Positions 36,212-46,164 of a stretch of 64,000 bases of DNA are shown here, piece by piece (positions within the stretch are counted from its first letter, which is position 1; each line of letters opens with the position of its first letter). The stretch comes from Bifidobacterium samirii (GTDB lineage Bacteria; Actinomycetota; Actinomycetes; Actinomycetales; Bifidobacteriaceae), in NCBI RefSeq assembly GCF_003952945.1, contig NZ_QXGK01000005.1, forward strand, positions 90,469-154,468, written 5' to 3'. The translations under genes were made by a program, and so were the position numbers. Below the pieces are notes generated by a model. The model searched no databases. It saw only the letters and a program-made list of their open reading frames with translations, and was not told the DNA's origin.

Positions 36212-37243
36212 TCAGCCCTTCTTCCTGCGGTTCTTGCGCTGGGGCTGCACGCGCTGGTAGCCCTGGGTGAGCTTGCGCTCGGCCTCCTCCTTGGCGCGGG
36301 CGAGCTCCTCCTCCTCGATGGAGATCTGCCCGGCCTTGGCGCGGCGGGCGTTCTCGCGGTCGTGGTCGCGCTTCTTCTTCGCCTCGGCGGCCGGCGTGCC
36401 CGGGGTCGGGAACTCGTAGACCTGCCACATCATGCGCAGCAGGTTGCAGATGTTGTTGGTGAGCCAGTAGACGAGCACGGCGAACGGCATCAGGATGCCG
36501 GAGAAGATGTACATGATCGGGAAGATCCACAGCATGGCCTTCTGCGTGCCGGCGGCGGGGCCGGCGAGCGCCTCGGGCGACATGTTGTGCTTCATGCTGT
36601 AGTGCTGCTGGAACCACAGGCCGCCGCACATGAGCGCCACGAACACGCCCATGATGATCTTGCCGTGCGTGCCGGAGCCGCTGAACGTGTCGGTGAAGCC
36701 GACGCCGATGATGTTGGACTGGGCGAACTGCTTGGCCTCCTCGACGCCGAACAGGCCGGCGGATCCGAACAGGGTGATCGGCTCGCGCACGCCGCGGGCG
36801 ATGTAGGGGATGGCGGACAGGATGTAGAACATGCACATGAACACCGGGCTCTGGATGAGCAGCGGCAGGCAGGAGCCGGCCGGGTTCGCGTCGTTGTCCT
36901 GGTACAGCTTCATCGTCTCGCGCTGCATGGCCTCTTTGCTGGCCTGGTCGTTCTTGCCCTTGTACTTGTTCTGGATGCGCTGCAGCTTGGGCTGGAGGGC
37001 CTGCATCTTGCGCATCGACTTCATCTGCTTGATGTAGATCGGCAGGATGCAGCTGTGCACGACGAGCACGAGGAAGATGATCGACAGCACCCACGAGAAG
37101 CCGACCGGCGACATGCCGATCAGCGTCAGCAGGCGGTGCAGCAGGCCCATCACCTGCATCATCAGCCATTCGACCGGGGTCAGCAGCTTGTACAGCCACC
37201 CCCAGAATCCGCTGTCCATCAGAAATTGATCGGAGTTGATCAT
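36212..37243 (-). CDS. yidC: Membrane protein insertase YidC (Oxa1 family)
   Basis: The 343-residue protein has an N-terminal helix, then the five-helix Oxa1/YidC core: FSWVLSIIFLVLVVHSCILP (about 50-68), a hydrophilic loop KMQALQPKLQRIQNKYKG, helices near 125-145, 198-215 and 240-262, and a basic C-terminal tail (RKNRRKKG). It inserts membrane proteins with or without SecYEG. AAGGAGA lies 11 bases before ATG 37243. The start overlaps the yidD stop by four bases. Confidence 0.95.
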   Translation of the reverse strand: MINSDQFLMDSGFWGWLYKLLTPVEWLMMQVMGLLHRLLTLIGMSPVGFSWVLSIIFLVLVVHSCILPIYIKQMKSMRKMQALQPKLQRIQNKYKGKNDQASKEAMQRETMKLYQDNDANPAGSCLPLLIQSPVFMCMFYILSAIPYIARGVREPITLFGSAGLFGVEEAKQFAQSNIIGVGFTDTFSGSGTHGKIIMGVFVALMCGGLWFQQHYSMKHNMSPEALAGPAAGTQKAMLWIFPIMYIFSGILMPFAVLVYWLTNNICNLLRMMWQVYEFPTPGTPAAEAKKKRDHDRENARRAKAGQISIEEEELARAKEEAERKLTQGYQRVQPQRKNRRKKG

Positions 37244-37569
37244 GGTTGGGACTTCTCCTTAGGTCCGGCATGGTCGTCTTGCCAAGCCAGTGGTGTCAGT
37301 CGCGGTTCCTCATGGGCCTTCGACCAGGAACATCGGTAAAACACGGAGTACCGCTGCGGAACGTCGTCGATGCCGCCGCGGCTCCACGGCCTGCAGCGCA
37401 GCAGACGCAGTACGGCCAGCACTCCCCCACGAAACGCGCCGTACCGCTCCAACGCCTCGATGGCGTAGTTCGAGCAGCTGGGATAGTAGCGGCAGCAGGG
37501 CGGACGGTTCGCCGATATGGTGCGCTGATACCAGCGCACCGCGCGAACCATCCACCGGCGTGCCTGCAT
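37240..37569 (-). CDS. yidD: Membrane protein insertion efficiency factor YidD
   Basis: The 109-residue protein shows the family signature IRWYQ-like VRWYQRTISANRPPCCRYYPSCSNY in its first half (cysteines around 24-33), then AIEALERYGAFRG and the RPWSRGGIDDVP ending. It assists membrane insertion near YidC. ATG 37569 shares a base with the rnpA stop (TGATG); upstream extension of the frame overlaps rnpA. The C-terminal about 30 residues exceed the family core. Confidence 0.92.
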   Translation of the reverse strand: MQARRWMVRAVRWYQRTISANRPPCCRYYPSCSNYAIEALERYGAFRGGVLAVLRLLRCRPWSRGGIDDVPQRYSVFYRCSWSKAHEEPRLTPLAWQDDHAGPKEKSQP

Positions 37570-37937
37570 CAGCGGTCGCGTTTCGCCGTCTTGCGGGAAA
37601 CGGCCGCGAACAACGACGCGACCTGATGGTCCAATGATGCGAAGTCGGCGTGCGCCGCGCTCGGTTTGGCGCGCATCACCACGTCGCATGATTCGGGAAG
37701 CGAGGATTCGTACCGGCGGGCCAGTACACGGAACCGTCGCTTCACCGCGTTACGGGTCACCGCATGGCCCACCGATTTGGAGACGGCAAGGCCGATGCGC
37801 CGGCCCAGGCCGTCCGCTTCGCCCATAACCAAGGAATCGCCGCGCACCAGATAGTGCACGACGATATCCTTGTCAGAGACCTTGCGGCGGCGCTTGAGCA
37901 CGGTGACGAAGTCACGGTGGCTCTTCAGCCGCTCCAC
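37569..37937 (-). CDS. rnpA: Ribonuclease P protein component
   Basis: The 122-residue basic protein has the conserved RNAVKRRFR (62-70). It binds RNase P RNA and helps cleave tRNA 5' leaders. The start is GTG 37937; no strong ribosome site is visible, so coupling to rpmH 22 bp upstream is likely. It is tightly linked to yidD downstream. Confidence 0.93.
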   Translation of the reverse strand: MERLKSHRDFVTVLKRRRKVSDKDIVVHYLVRGDSLVMGEADGLGRRIGLAVSKSVGHAVTRNAVKRRFRVLARRYESSLPESCDVVMRAKPSAAHADFASLDHQVASLFAAVSRKTAKRDR

Positions 37938-37959
37938 GTCGCTTACGCCGCTATAGGGT

Positions 37960-38094
37960 TCAGGCGGACAGGGACTTGCGGCCCTTGGCGCGACGGCGGT
38001 TGATCACGGCGCGGCCGGAACGAGTGCGCATGCGCAGGCGGAAGCCGTGCTTCATGTGACGGCGGCGGTTGTTCGGCTGGAATGTCCTCTTCAT
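37960..38094 (-). CDS. rpmH: 50S ribosomal protein L34
   Basis: A 44-residue protein translated from ATG 38094, starting [18 protein letters not shown] and ending GRKSLSA, matches L34 over its whole length. It heads the rpmH-rnpA-yidD-yidC run and is divergent from dnaA; the 330-bp gap carries DnaA boxes and presumably both promoters. Confidence 0.97.
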   Translation of the reverse strand: MKRTFQPNNRRRHMKHGFRLRMRTRSGRAVINRRRAKGRKSLSA

Positions 38095-38290
38095 AGTTAA
38101 CGCTCCCGGTTATTTTCAGCCGCGCGCGAGCACGGCTCCTCATGAGTCAAGCTCTACCAAGGTACTCGCACCCCTACCCACAAGTCAAAACGGTGGATGT
38201 TCTTTCACATTGCGGACGCCGCGGCCCGTTTCCCGACACGCCGCCGACTTGACGAAAACCGTTGCAATCCTAGGCGTGGGACGCCGAAAG

Positions 38291-38355
38291 TTATCCACAA
38301 ACTACACACATGTTATTCACATTCCAATGATTGCAACACGCGAGCCTGTGGATAA
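38291..38355. other. DnaA boxes upstream of dnaA
   Basis: Perfect boxes lie at 38291-38299 and (inverted) 38347-38355, with a variant TTATTCACA at 38313. They suit dnaA autoregulation and an accessory origin part. The rest of the rpmH–dnaA gap shows no clear gene. Confidence 0.8.
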
Positions 38356-38426
38356 CTTCTATGATTCGGAGTAAAAATTGACTGTTGGTACTATTTTTCG
38401 GTTTGCCTGAGTGGAGGAGGTCCCTT

Positions 38427-40040
38427 ATGGCGCAGACGCTGCAGGACCCCGTGGCACAGGCGGTCCGCATCTGGGGCGAGGCCCTTGACCTGCTCAAGCA
38501 CGACCCGAAGCTCTCCGCCCGCGACAAGGGCTGGCTCGAAGGGGTCATCCCGGAGGCGATGTTCGGCACGACGATCGTGCTGTGCGTGGAGAACCAGCCC
38601 ACGCAGCAGGCGCTGCAGAACGAGCTGTACCAGCCGCTGCTCAAGGCGCTCAACACCGCGTCCGGCACGAGCATGTTCCCGGCCATCAAGGTCGCGCCGC
38701 GCACCGAGACGCCGCACGTCGACGACGCCCCCAAGCCGTCCGCCCGTCCCGGCAAGCCGGCTTCGGCCGCGGGAACGGCCGCAGGCGCGGCATCGTCCCG
38801 CGCCGCGTCCAAGCCGGCGTCCACATCCGCGGCCTCGAGCGCCGAATACGAGGTGCGCTCCCAGCCGACCGTCGCCGATCTGGGACGCGAGGCGTACCAG
38901 CAGACCTTCGATTCGATCAACGATCCGGCCGCAGGCCCCGCGCCCGCGCCGGGCCCCTTCCCCACCGGCCGCCCGCCGGTGCGGCTCGACCCCCAGACGC
39001 ATCTGAACAAGAACGCGACCTTCGACACGTTCGTCCCGGGCGACTCCAACCGCTTCGTCTGGACCGTCGCGCAGGCGGTGGCCGAGGGAGCCGGCCACGA
39101 CTACAACCCGCTGTGCATCTACGGCGGCTCCGGTCTGGGCAAGACGCATCTGCTCAACGCGATCGGCAACTACGCGTTGACCAAGGACCCCGATCTCAAG
39201 GTGCGCTACGTCACCTCGGAGGAGTTCACGAACGAGTTCATCGAGGCGCTGCAGAACACGAACCAGAGCCAGGGGCAGATCAGCGAGTTCAACCGCCGCT
39301 ACCGCGAGGTGGACGTCCTGCTCATCGACGACATCCAGTTCCTCGGCGGCAAGGAATCGACGCTCGAGCAATTTTTCCATACTTTCAATACGTTGTACCA
39401 GGCGAACAAGCGCATCGTCATCGCCTCCGACGTGCCGCCGAAGAACCTCAAGGGCTTCGAGGCGAGGCTCATCTCCCGCTTCGAGTCCGGTCTGCCGGTC
39501 GACGTCAAGCCGCCGAGCCTGGAGACGCGCATCGCCATCCTGCGCATGATGTCCGCGGCGTACCCGGTGGAGGTCCCCAACGACGTGCTCGACCTGATCG
39601 CCGAGCGGTTCACCGAGAACATCCGCGAGCTCGAAGGCGCCCTGACCCGCGTCACGGCCCTCGCGTCGCTGAACAAGCAGCCGGTCACCAGGGCTTTGGC
39701 CGAACGCACGCTGCAGGACTTCTTCACCACCGACGTGGAGATTAAGCCGACCGACATCATCAGCCAGGTCGCCGCGTACTTCCACCTGACCTTCGAGGAC
39801 CTGATCGGCCGCGGCCGCACCAAGAACGTCTCGACGGCCCGCCAGATCGCGATGTATCTGGCACGCGAGAACACCGGCATGAGCCTCGTCGACATCGGCG
39901 AGGTGTTCAACGGCCGCGACCACACGACGGTCATGCACGCCTGCCAGCAGGTCACCGAGAAGATGAAGAAAAAGCAGGAAATCTACACGTATGTGATGGA
40001 GCTGACGCTGCGGCTCAAGCAGCATCCGGCCGGCAAGTAG
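38427..40040 (+). CDS. dnaA: Chromosomal replication initiator DnaA
   Basis: The 537-residue protein has domain I (about 1-85), a variable Ala/Pro-rich linker (about 95-195), then the AAA+ domain with Walker [10 protein letters not shown] (about 232-240) and Walker [13 protein letters not shown]. The C-terminal DNA-binding domain carries the signature [10 protein letters not shown] (about 495-504). It binds TTATCCACA boxes and opens the origin. ATG 38427 has AGGAGG seven bases upstream; the frame begins further upstream at a TTG with no ribosome site. The gene is flanked by DnaA-box clusters on both sides. Confidence 0.96.
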   Translation: MAQTLQDPVAQAVRIWGEALDLLKHDPKLSARDKGWLEGVIPEAMFGTTIVLCVENQPTQQALQNELYQPLLKALNTASGTSMFPAIKVAPRTETPHVDDAPKPSARPGKPASAAGTAAGAASSRAASKPASTSAASSAEYEVRSQPTVADLGREAYQQTFDSINDPAAGPAPAPGPFPTGRPPVRLDPQTHLNKNATFDTFVPGDSNRFVWTVAQAVAEGAGHDYNPLCIYGGSGLGKTHLLNAIGNYALTKDPDLKVRYVTSEEFTNEFIEALQNTNQSQGQISEFNRRYREVDVLLIDDIQFLGGKESTLEQFFHTFNTLYQANKRIVIASDVPPKNLKGFEARLISRFESGLPVDVKPPSLETRIAILRMMSAAYPVEVPNDVLDLIAERFTENIRELEGALTRVTALASLNKQPVTRALAERTLQDFFTTDVEIKPTDIISQVAAYFHLTFEDLIGRGRTKNVSTARQIAMYLARENTGMSLVDIGEVFNGRDHTTVMHACQQVTEKMKKKQEIYTYVMELTLRLKQHPAGK

Positions 40041-40250
40041 CCGGTCGGCCCGGTTCGCGCGGCCGACGTGCCCGATTGGCGGGCCAGTCGGCCGCCGCCG
40101 GGGTTTTACCCAACTGGATGCATGCATGTGGATTGACATGGGAAACGTTTCGTAACGGTAGGGACTGCATTGAGGTGCAGCGACATGCATCGGCGGCCGT
40201 AGGCCGGCGGTACGTACGTTTTCGGACGACTTTCCACCGTCCACAGCCCA

Positions 40251-40557
40251 TGTGGACAACTGCGCGTGAACCGCGCGAAAAATCCACGACACGCCCGGAC
40301 TATTGTGGATAATCGAAAAAATTTATCCACACAGTTATCCACAAATGTGGGTAAAGGCTCGGGACAACCGGTGGACAACCGCCTGTTTTCCGGTGGATAA
40401 CCGGTGGGCAACTCTCCACGAAATGTGGATAACTCGGCAGCGCTTGGAAGGCTGTGGATAACCGGCCGACTTATCCACCGGCTATCCCGAGGTTATCCAC
40501 ATTTATCCACCCTCGACCGGCCTTACTGCGCATTGGCTTTCCACCCACTTATCCACA
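40251..40557. other. oriC: oriC: dense DnaA-box cluster between dnaA and dnaN
   Basis: Perfect boxes lie at 40304, 40323, 40335, 40424, 40453, 40493 and 40549. Variants lie at 40251, 40346, 40392, 40471 and 40503. The stretch 40301-40345 (TATTGTGGATAATCGAAAAA and following) is the most AT-rich and a candidate unwinding element; a second AT-rich patch is at 40570-40600. It fills the 663-bp gap between dnaA and dnaN, the usual place of actinobacterial oriC. Confidence 0.92.
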
Positions 40558-40663
40558 GTATCCACAGCCCTTATTATTACGACTACTTACCCACTTACGT
40601 AGTGTCATCGCCGTCACAATAATCGCGGCAATCCCCTCGACTTCCAGCCCGGCCGGGCCCGGA

Positions 40664-40669
40664 TAGAAT
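40664..40669 (+). promoter_or_regulatory. Probable dnaN -10 box
   Basis: TAGAAT lies 35 bp before the dnaN ATG; the corresponding -35 is weak. Confidence 0.45.
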
Positions 40670-40703
40670 GTCACTCAGAACCGCCATCCGAAAGTAGGAA
40701 GCA

Positions 40704-41828
40704 ATGAGAATCGAAGTCAATTCCGGTGCATTGTCCGACGCAGTCGCGTGGACGACCCGAGTCATCGACTCGCGACCGGCCAACCCCATCCTCGCCGGCG
40801 TCAAGCTCGAAGCGGTCGACGGCACGCTGCAGCTGTCGGCGTTCAACTACGAGATCTCCGCCCGCCATCACATCGAGGCCGGCATCGACGAACCGGGCAG
40901 CACGCTCGTGCTCGGCAAGCTGCTCGCCGACATCACCCGCATGCTGCCCGCCGAGAAGACCTATCTCGAGACCGACGATTCGACGCTGACCATCACGTCG
41001 GGCAAGTCGACGTTCACCCTGCAGCTCATGCCCGATTCCGAATATCCGGATCTGCCGGTCGTGCCGGCGAAGATCGGCCAGGTCGACGCGCCGACGTTCG
41101 CGCAGGCCGTGTCACAGGCGTGCGTCGCGGTGTCCCGCGAGGAGAACCGCCCGGTGCTGACCGGCGTCCAGATCCAGTTCGCCGGCGACAAGGTGACGAT
41201 GACGTCGACCGACCGCTACCGTCTGGCCCGCGCGACGTTCACTTGGACGCCGCAGAATCCGGACGTCGAGACGACGACGCTGGTGCGTGGCTCGCTGCTG
41301 CGCGACATCGCCCGTTCGCTCGACGAGCATCAGAACGTGACCGTCGACTTCGATGCGGATTCCGCGTCGCTGCTCGGTTTCGAGAACGCCGGCCGCGTCT
41401 CGACGTCGCAGCTCATCGACGGCGAGTTCCCGCAGGTCGATCGTCTGTTCGCCGACGAGTATGCAATCCAGGCGGTCATCGACAAGGCGCAGCTCATCGG
41501 CGCGATCAAGCGCGTGTCGCTGGTGGCCGAACGCAACGCCCCGATCCGCATGGCCTTCTCCGGTTCCGAGGTGACGCTGTCCGCCGGCGCCGAGGACGAG
41601 GCCCAGGCGCGTGAGATCCTCGACATCGACATGGATGGCGACGACATCACCGTCGCGTTCAACCCGTCCTACCTGGTGGAGGGTCTGGCCGCGATCAGCG
41701 AACCGTTCGTCCGCATGAAGATGACGACCGCAGTCCGCCCGGTCGAGTTCAACGGCCAGCAGGAGGCGGACTCCGACGAGTCGATGGACTACCGCTACCT
41801 GCTCGTGCCGATGCGCATGAACGCTTGA
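40704..41828 (+). CDS. dnaN: DNA polymerase III subunit beta (sliding clamp)
   Basis: The 374-residue clamp has three repeated domains, starting MRIEVNSGALSDAVAW and ending in the hallmark YRYLLVPMRMNA. It holds the polymerase on DNA and acts as a platform for repair proteins. GTAGGAAGCA precedes ATG 40704. Its 140-bp gap to recF holds two hairpins. Confidence 0.96.
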   Translation: MRIEVNSGALSDAVAWTTRVIDSRPANPILAGVKLEAVDGTLQLSAFNYEISARHHIEAGIDEPGSTLVLGKLLADITRMLPAEKTYLETDDSTLTITSGKSTFTLQLMPDSEYPDLPVVPAKIGQVDAPTFAQAVSQACVAVSREENRPVLTGVQIQFAGDKVTMTSTDRYRLARATFTWTPQNPDVETTTLVRGSLLRDIARSLDEHQNVTVDFDADSASLLGFENAGRVSTSQLIDGEFPQVDRLFADEYAIQAVIDKAQLIGAIKRVSLVAERNAPIRMAFSGSEVTLSAGAEDEAQAREILDIDMDGDDITVAFNPSYLVEGLAAISEPFVRMKMTTAVRPVEFNGQQEADSDESMDYRYLLVPMRMNA

Positions 41829-41835
41829 TTTCATT

Positions 41836-41879
41836 GGGTTTTCGCACGTTTTTCTCTTGCGAAAACAGTGCGAAAACCC
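41836..41879 (+). terminator. Hairpin just after dnaN
   Basis: GGGTTTTCGCAC and GTGCGAAAACCC form a perfect 12-bp stem around a 20-nt loop that itself repeats GCGAAAAC. It could attenuate read-through into recF. Confidence 0.5.
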
Positions 41880-41908
41880 GTGAGAAACGATTTTTCACTA
41901 TGTTTCGC

Positions 41909-41946
41909 GCGGGCCGGTTTCGTTTCCTTTTGGGAGACCGGCCCGC
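41909..41946 (+). promoter_or_regulatory. Leader hairpin immediately upstream of recF
   Basis: GCGGGCCGGT and ACCGGCCCGC form a 10-bp stem ending nine bases before the recF ribosome site. With the hairpin at 41836 it suggests recF expression is limited relative to dnaN (inference). Confidence 0.45.
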
Positions 41947-41969
41947 ACCCCGGATGGAAGGAACCCACG

Positions 41970-43250
41970 GTGTTCGTCTCACGGCTCGCCCTCGACCACT
42001 ACCGCTCATGGGAGCACTGCATGGTCGACCTGAGCGACGGGGTGAACATCCTCCTCGGTGCCAACGGCCTGGGCAAGACCAACATCGTAGAGGCGATCGA
42101 AGTGCTCTCGACCGGATCGAGCCACCGCACCAGCGGCTCGCTGCCGCTCGTCCAGCGCGGCCAGCGCAGCGCCGTCATCAGGGCGAACGTATCCACGGCG
42201 CCGAACGGCGATGACGGTGCTGCCATCGCCGCCGTTCCGGCCGAGTCGGCCGGCGAGCCGGGGACCGTCACCTACGAGCTGACCATCGCGGCCCGCGGCG
42301 CCAACCGCGCGCGCGTCAACGGCGGTCCCTCGTCGTACATGCGCGACGTCGTCGGCCGCGTGCCCAGCGTCTCGTTCACGCCCGACGACCAGCGTCTCGT
42401 CGCCGGCGACCCCGCCTCCCGACGCGGCTTCCTCGACCAGGCCGGCTCGCTGCTCATCCCCGGCTACGCGATGCGGCTGCAGTCGCTCGCCAAGATCGCA
42501 CGCCAGCGCGCGGCCCTGCTCAAGCAGCTCGCCGACGCCGGCTACGCGGACGCGAAGGCTGCCGCACTCAGCGGCCTGGAGGTGTGGACCGGGCAGTTCA
42601 TCGAACTCGGTGTGCAGGTCTCGCGCGACCGCAGGGCGATCGTCGACCGGCTCGACGGGCCGTTCCGCCGCATCCACGCCGCGCTCGCCGGCGAGGACGA
42701 ATCGGCGTGCATCGTCTACGAGCCGTCGTTCGACGAGATCCTCGACGACGGCGACCCGAGGCCGGCCATCAGCGCCCACTTCCAGCGCATCTACCCGGGC
42801 GAGGTGGCGCGCGGACAGAACCTGATCGGCCCGCACCGCGACGACCTGTCGGTGCTGCTCGACGGGATGCCGGCACGCGAGTTCGCGTCGAACGGCGAGA
42901 TGTGGACGATGGCGCTGGCGTTGCGCATGGCCCTGTTCGAGACGATCGCCGCCGAACGCGGCGAGAAGCCCATCGTGATCCTCGACGACGTGTTCGCCCA
43001 GCTCGATGAATCCCGCCGCGCGCAGATCCTCGACTTCGCCTCGCGGCAGGACCAGGTGCTCATCACCGTCGCCGCCGCCAGCGACATCCCCGGCACGCTC
43101 GCCGACGGCCGCGCCAACGTCATCGACGTGGCCGCGCTCAAACGTGCCCAGGATGACTGGCTCACCCCCGACCCGGCCGCGTTCGGACTGACGGCCGTCG
43201 CCGCGCCGGCGGACGGCACCGCCGACGTCGTGGACGGAGACGTGCGATGA
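41970..43250 (+). CDS. recF: DNA replication and repair protein RecF
   Basis: The 426-residue SMC-like ATPase has Walker A GANGLGKTN (30-38), signature LIGPHRDDLSVLL and Walker B PIVILDDVFAQLD. It helps load RecA at gaps. The GTG at 41970 is supported by GGAAGGAAC and by the family's N-terminus (VSRLALDHYRSW); the frame upstream to 41868 overlaps the hairpins. It ends in a four-base overlap (ATGA) with the DUF721 gene. Confidence 0.95.
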   Translation: MFVSRLALDHYRSWEHCMVDLSDGVNILLGANGLGKTNIVEAIEVLSTGSSHRTSGSLPLVQRGQRSAVIRANVSTAPNGDDGAAIAAVPAESAGEPGTVTYELTIAARGANRARVNGGPSSYMRDVVGRVPSVSFTPDDQRLVAGDPASRRGFLDQAGSLLIPGYAMRLQSLAKIARQRAALLKQLADAGYADAKAAALSGLEVWTGQFIELGVQVSRDRRAIVDRLDGPFRRIHAALAGEDESACIVYEPSFDEILDDGDPRPAISAHFQRIYPGEVARGQNLIGPHRDDLSVLLDGMPAREFASNGEMWTMALALRMALFETIAAERGEKPIVILDDVFAQLDESRRAQILDFASRQDQVLITVAAASDIPGTLADGRANVIDVAALKRAQDDWLTPDPAAFGLTAVAAPADGTADVVDGDVR

Positions 43251-43738
43251 AGCCGCCGATCGCCGTCACACTCGGTCTCGACCCTCGCCGGCTGCCCGCC
43301 GAAACGTTCGAACGGCTCGCCGAACACGGCGGCTATGTCATGCGCGACCGCGCCTCACGCGAGGAACGCAGCCGCAAGGCGTGGGAGAGCTTCGGCGCGC
43401 CCGGCCGCGACCCGTCGGCGTTCGGCAGCGTGCTCGGCGCGCTCGCCGACCGCGGCCGATGGACGCCGCACCTCAAGACCGCGCAGCTGCGCAACCACTG
43501 GGACGAGATCGTCGGCCCCGCCATCGCCGCGAACACCGTTGTCGCCGACTTCCGCGACGGCGTGCTCGCCATCCGCGCCGCCTCCCCCGTCTGGGCCGAC
43601 CAGCTGCGATGGCTGCTGCCCGAACTGAGCGCGACGATCCGAGAACGGCTCGACGGACTCGACATCAGGGAGATTCGCGTCACCGGCCCCGGAACCGGAT
43701 ATGACCGCTACCGACGAGGCCGGCGGAACGGCTTCTGA
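43247..43738 (+). CDS. DUF721 (DciA-like) protein
   Basis: The 163-residue protein has a DUF721 domain (about 75-150: LRNHWDEIVGPAIAANTVVADFRDGVLAIRAASPVWADQL in short form). DciA proteins of this family load the replicative helicase in bacteria without DnaC, and the recF–DUF721–gyrB position matches Rv0004 of mycobacteria. The N-terminal 70 residues are basic and variable. Translation is coupled to recF. Confidence 0.85.
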   Translation: MKPPIAVTLGLDPRRLPAETFERLAEHGGYVMRDRASREERSRKAWESFGAPGRDPSAFGSVLGALADRGRWTPHLKTAQLRNHWDEIVGPAIAANTVVADFRDGVLAIRAASPVWADQLRWLLPELSATIRERLDGLDIREIRVTGPGTGYDRYRRGRRNGF

Positions 43739-43916
43739 CGGGGGAACATCGGGTGAAACCGTGAATTTTGCCGCTACGCGAGGTGTCGGCGTAGACGAGT
43801 AGACTTACCTGCGGTATAGGTAAACGGCTGTATGGCCCCATATTTTGCGTTTTAGGGCATAATGGCCGCGCGCAATCCCCCTGAACCGGGGGGTGAAAAC
43901 GCAGGAAAGGAATCTT

Positions 43917-45989
<2,073 letters not shown>

Positions 45990-46001
<12 letters not shown>

Positions 46002-46085
46002 CGGAGATGAAGAATCAGCACTGTATCGACGCGTGAGCGGAGATGAAGAGACAGCGGCGTATCGACGCGTGATTGACGCGTAGCG
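45990..46085. repeat. 35-36-bp tandem repeat across the gyrB stop codon
   Basis: ATCGACGCGTAGCGGAGATG begins at 45990 inside gyrB, recurs with changes at 46025, and partly at 46061. The gyrB stop (45999-46001) lies in the first unit, and the others follow it, as in the jag repeat. Confidence 0.85.
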
Positions 46086-46164
46086 GAACTCCCTCCCCAC
46101 ATGACCTGACCGGTGGCCCGCTCCCCCGAGCGGACCACCGGATCCACACAGCAAAGGAACATAA

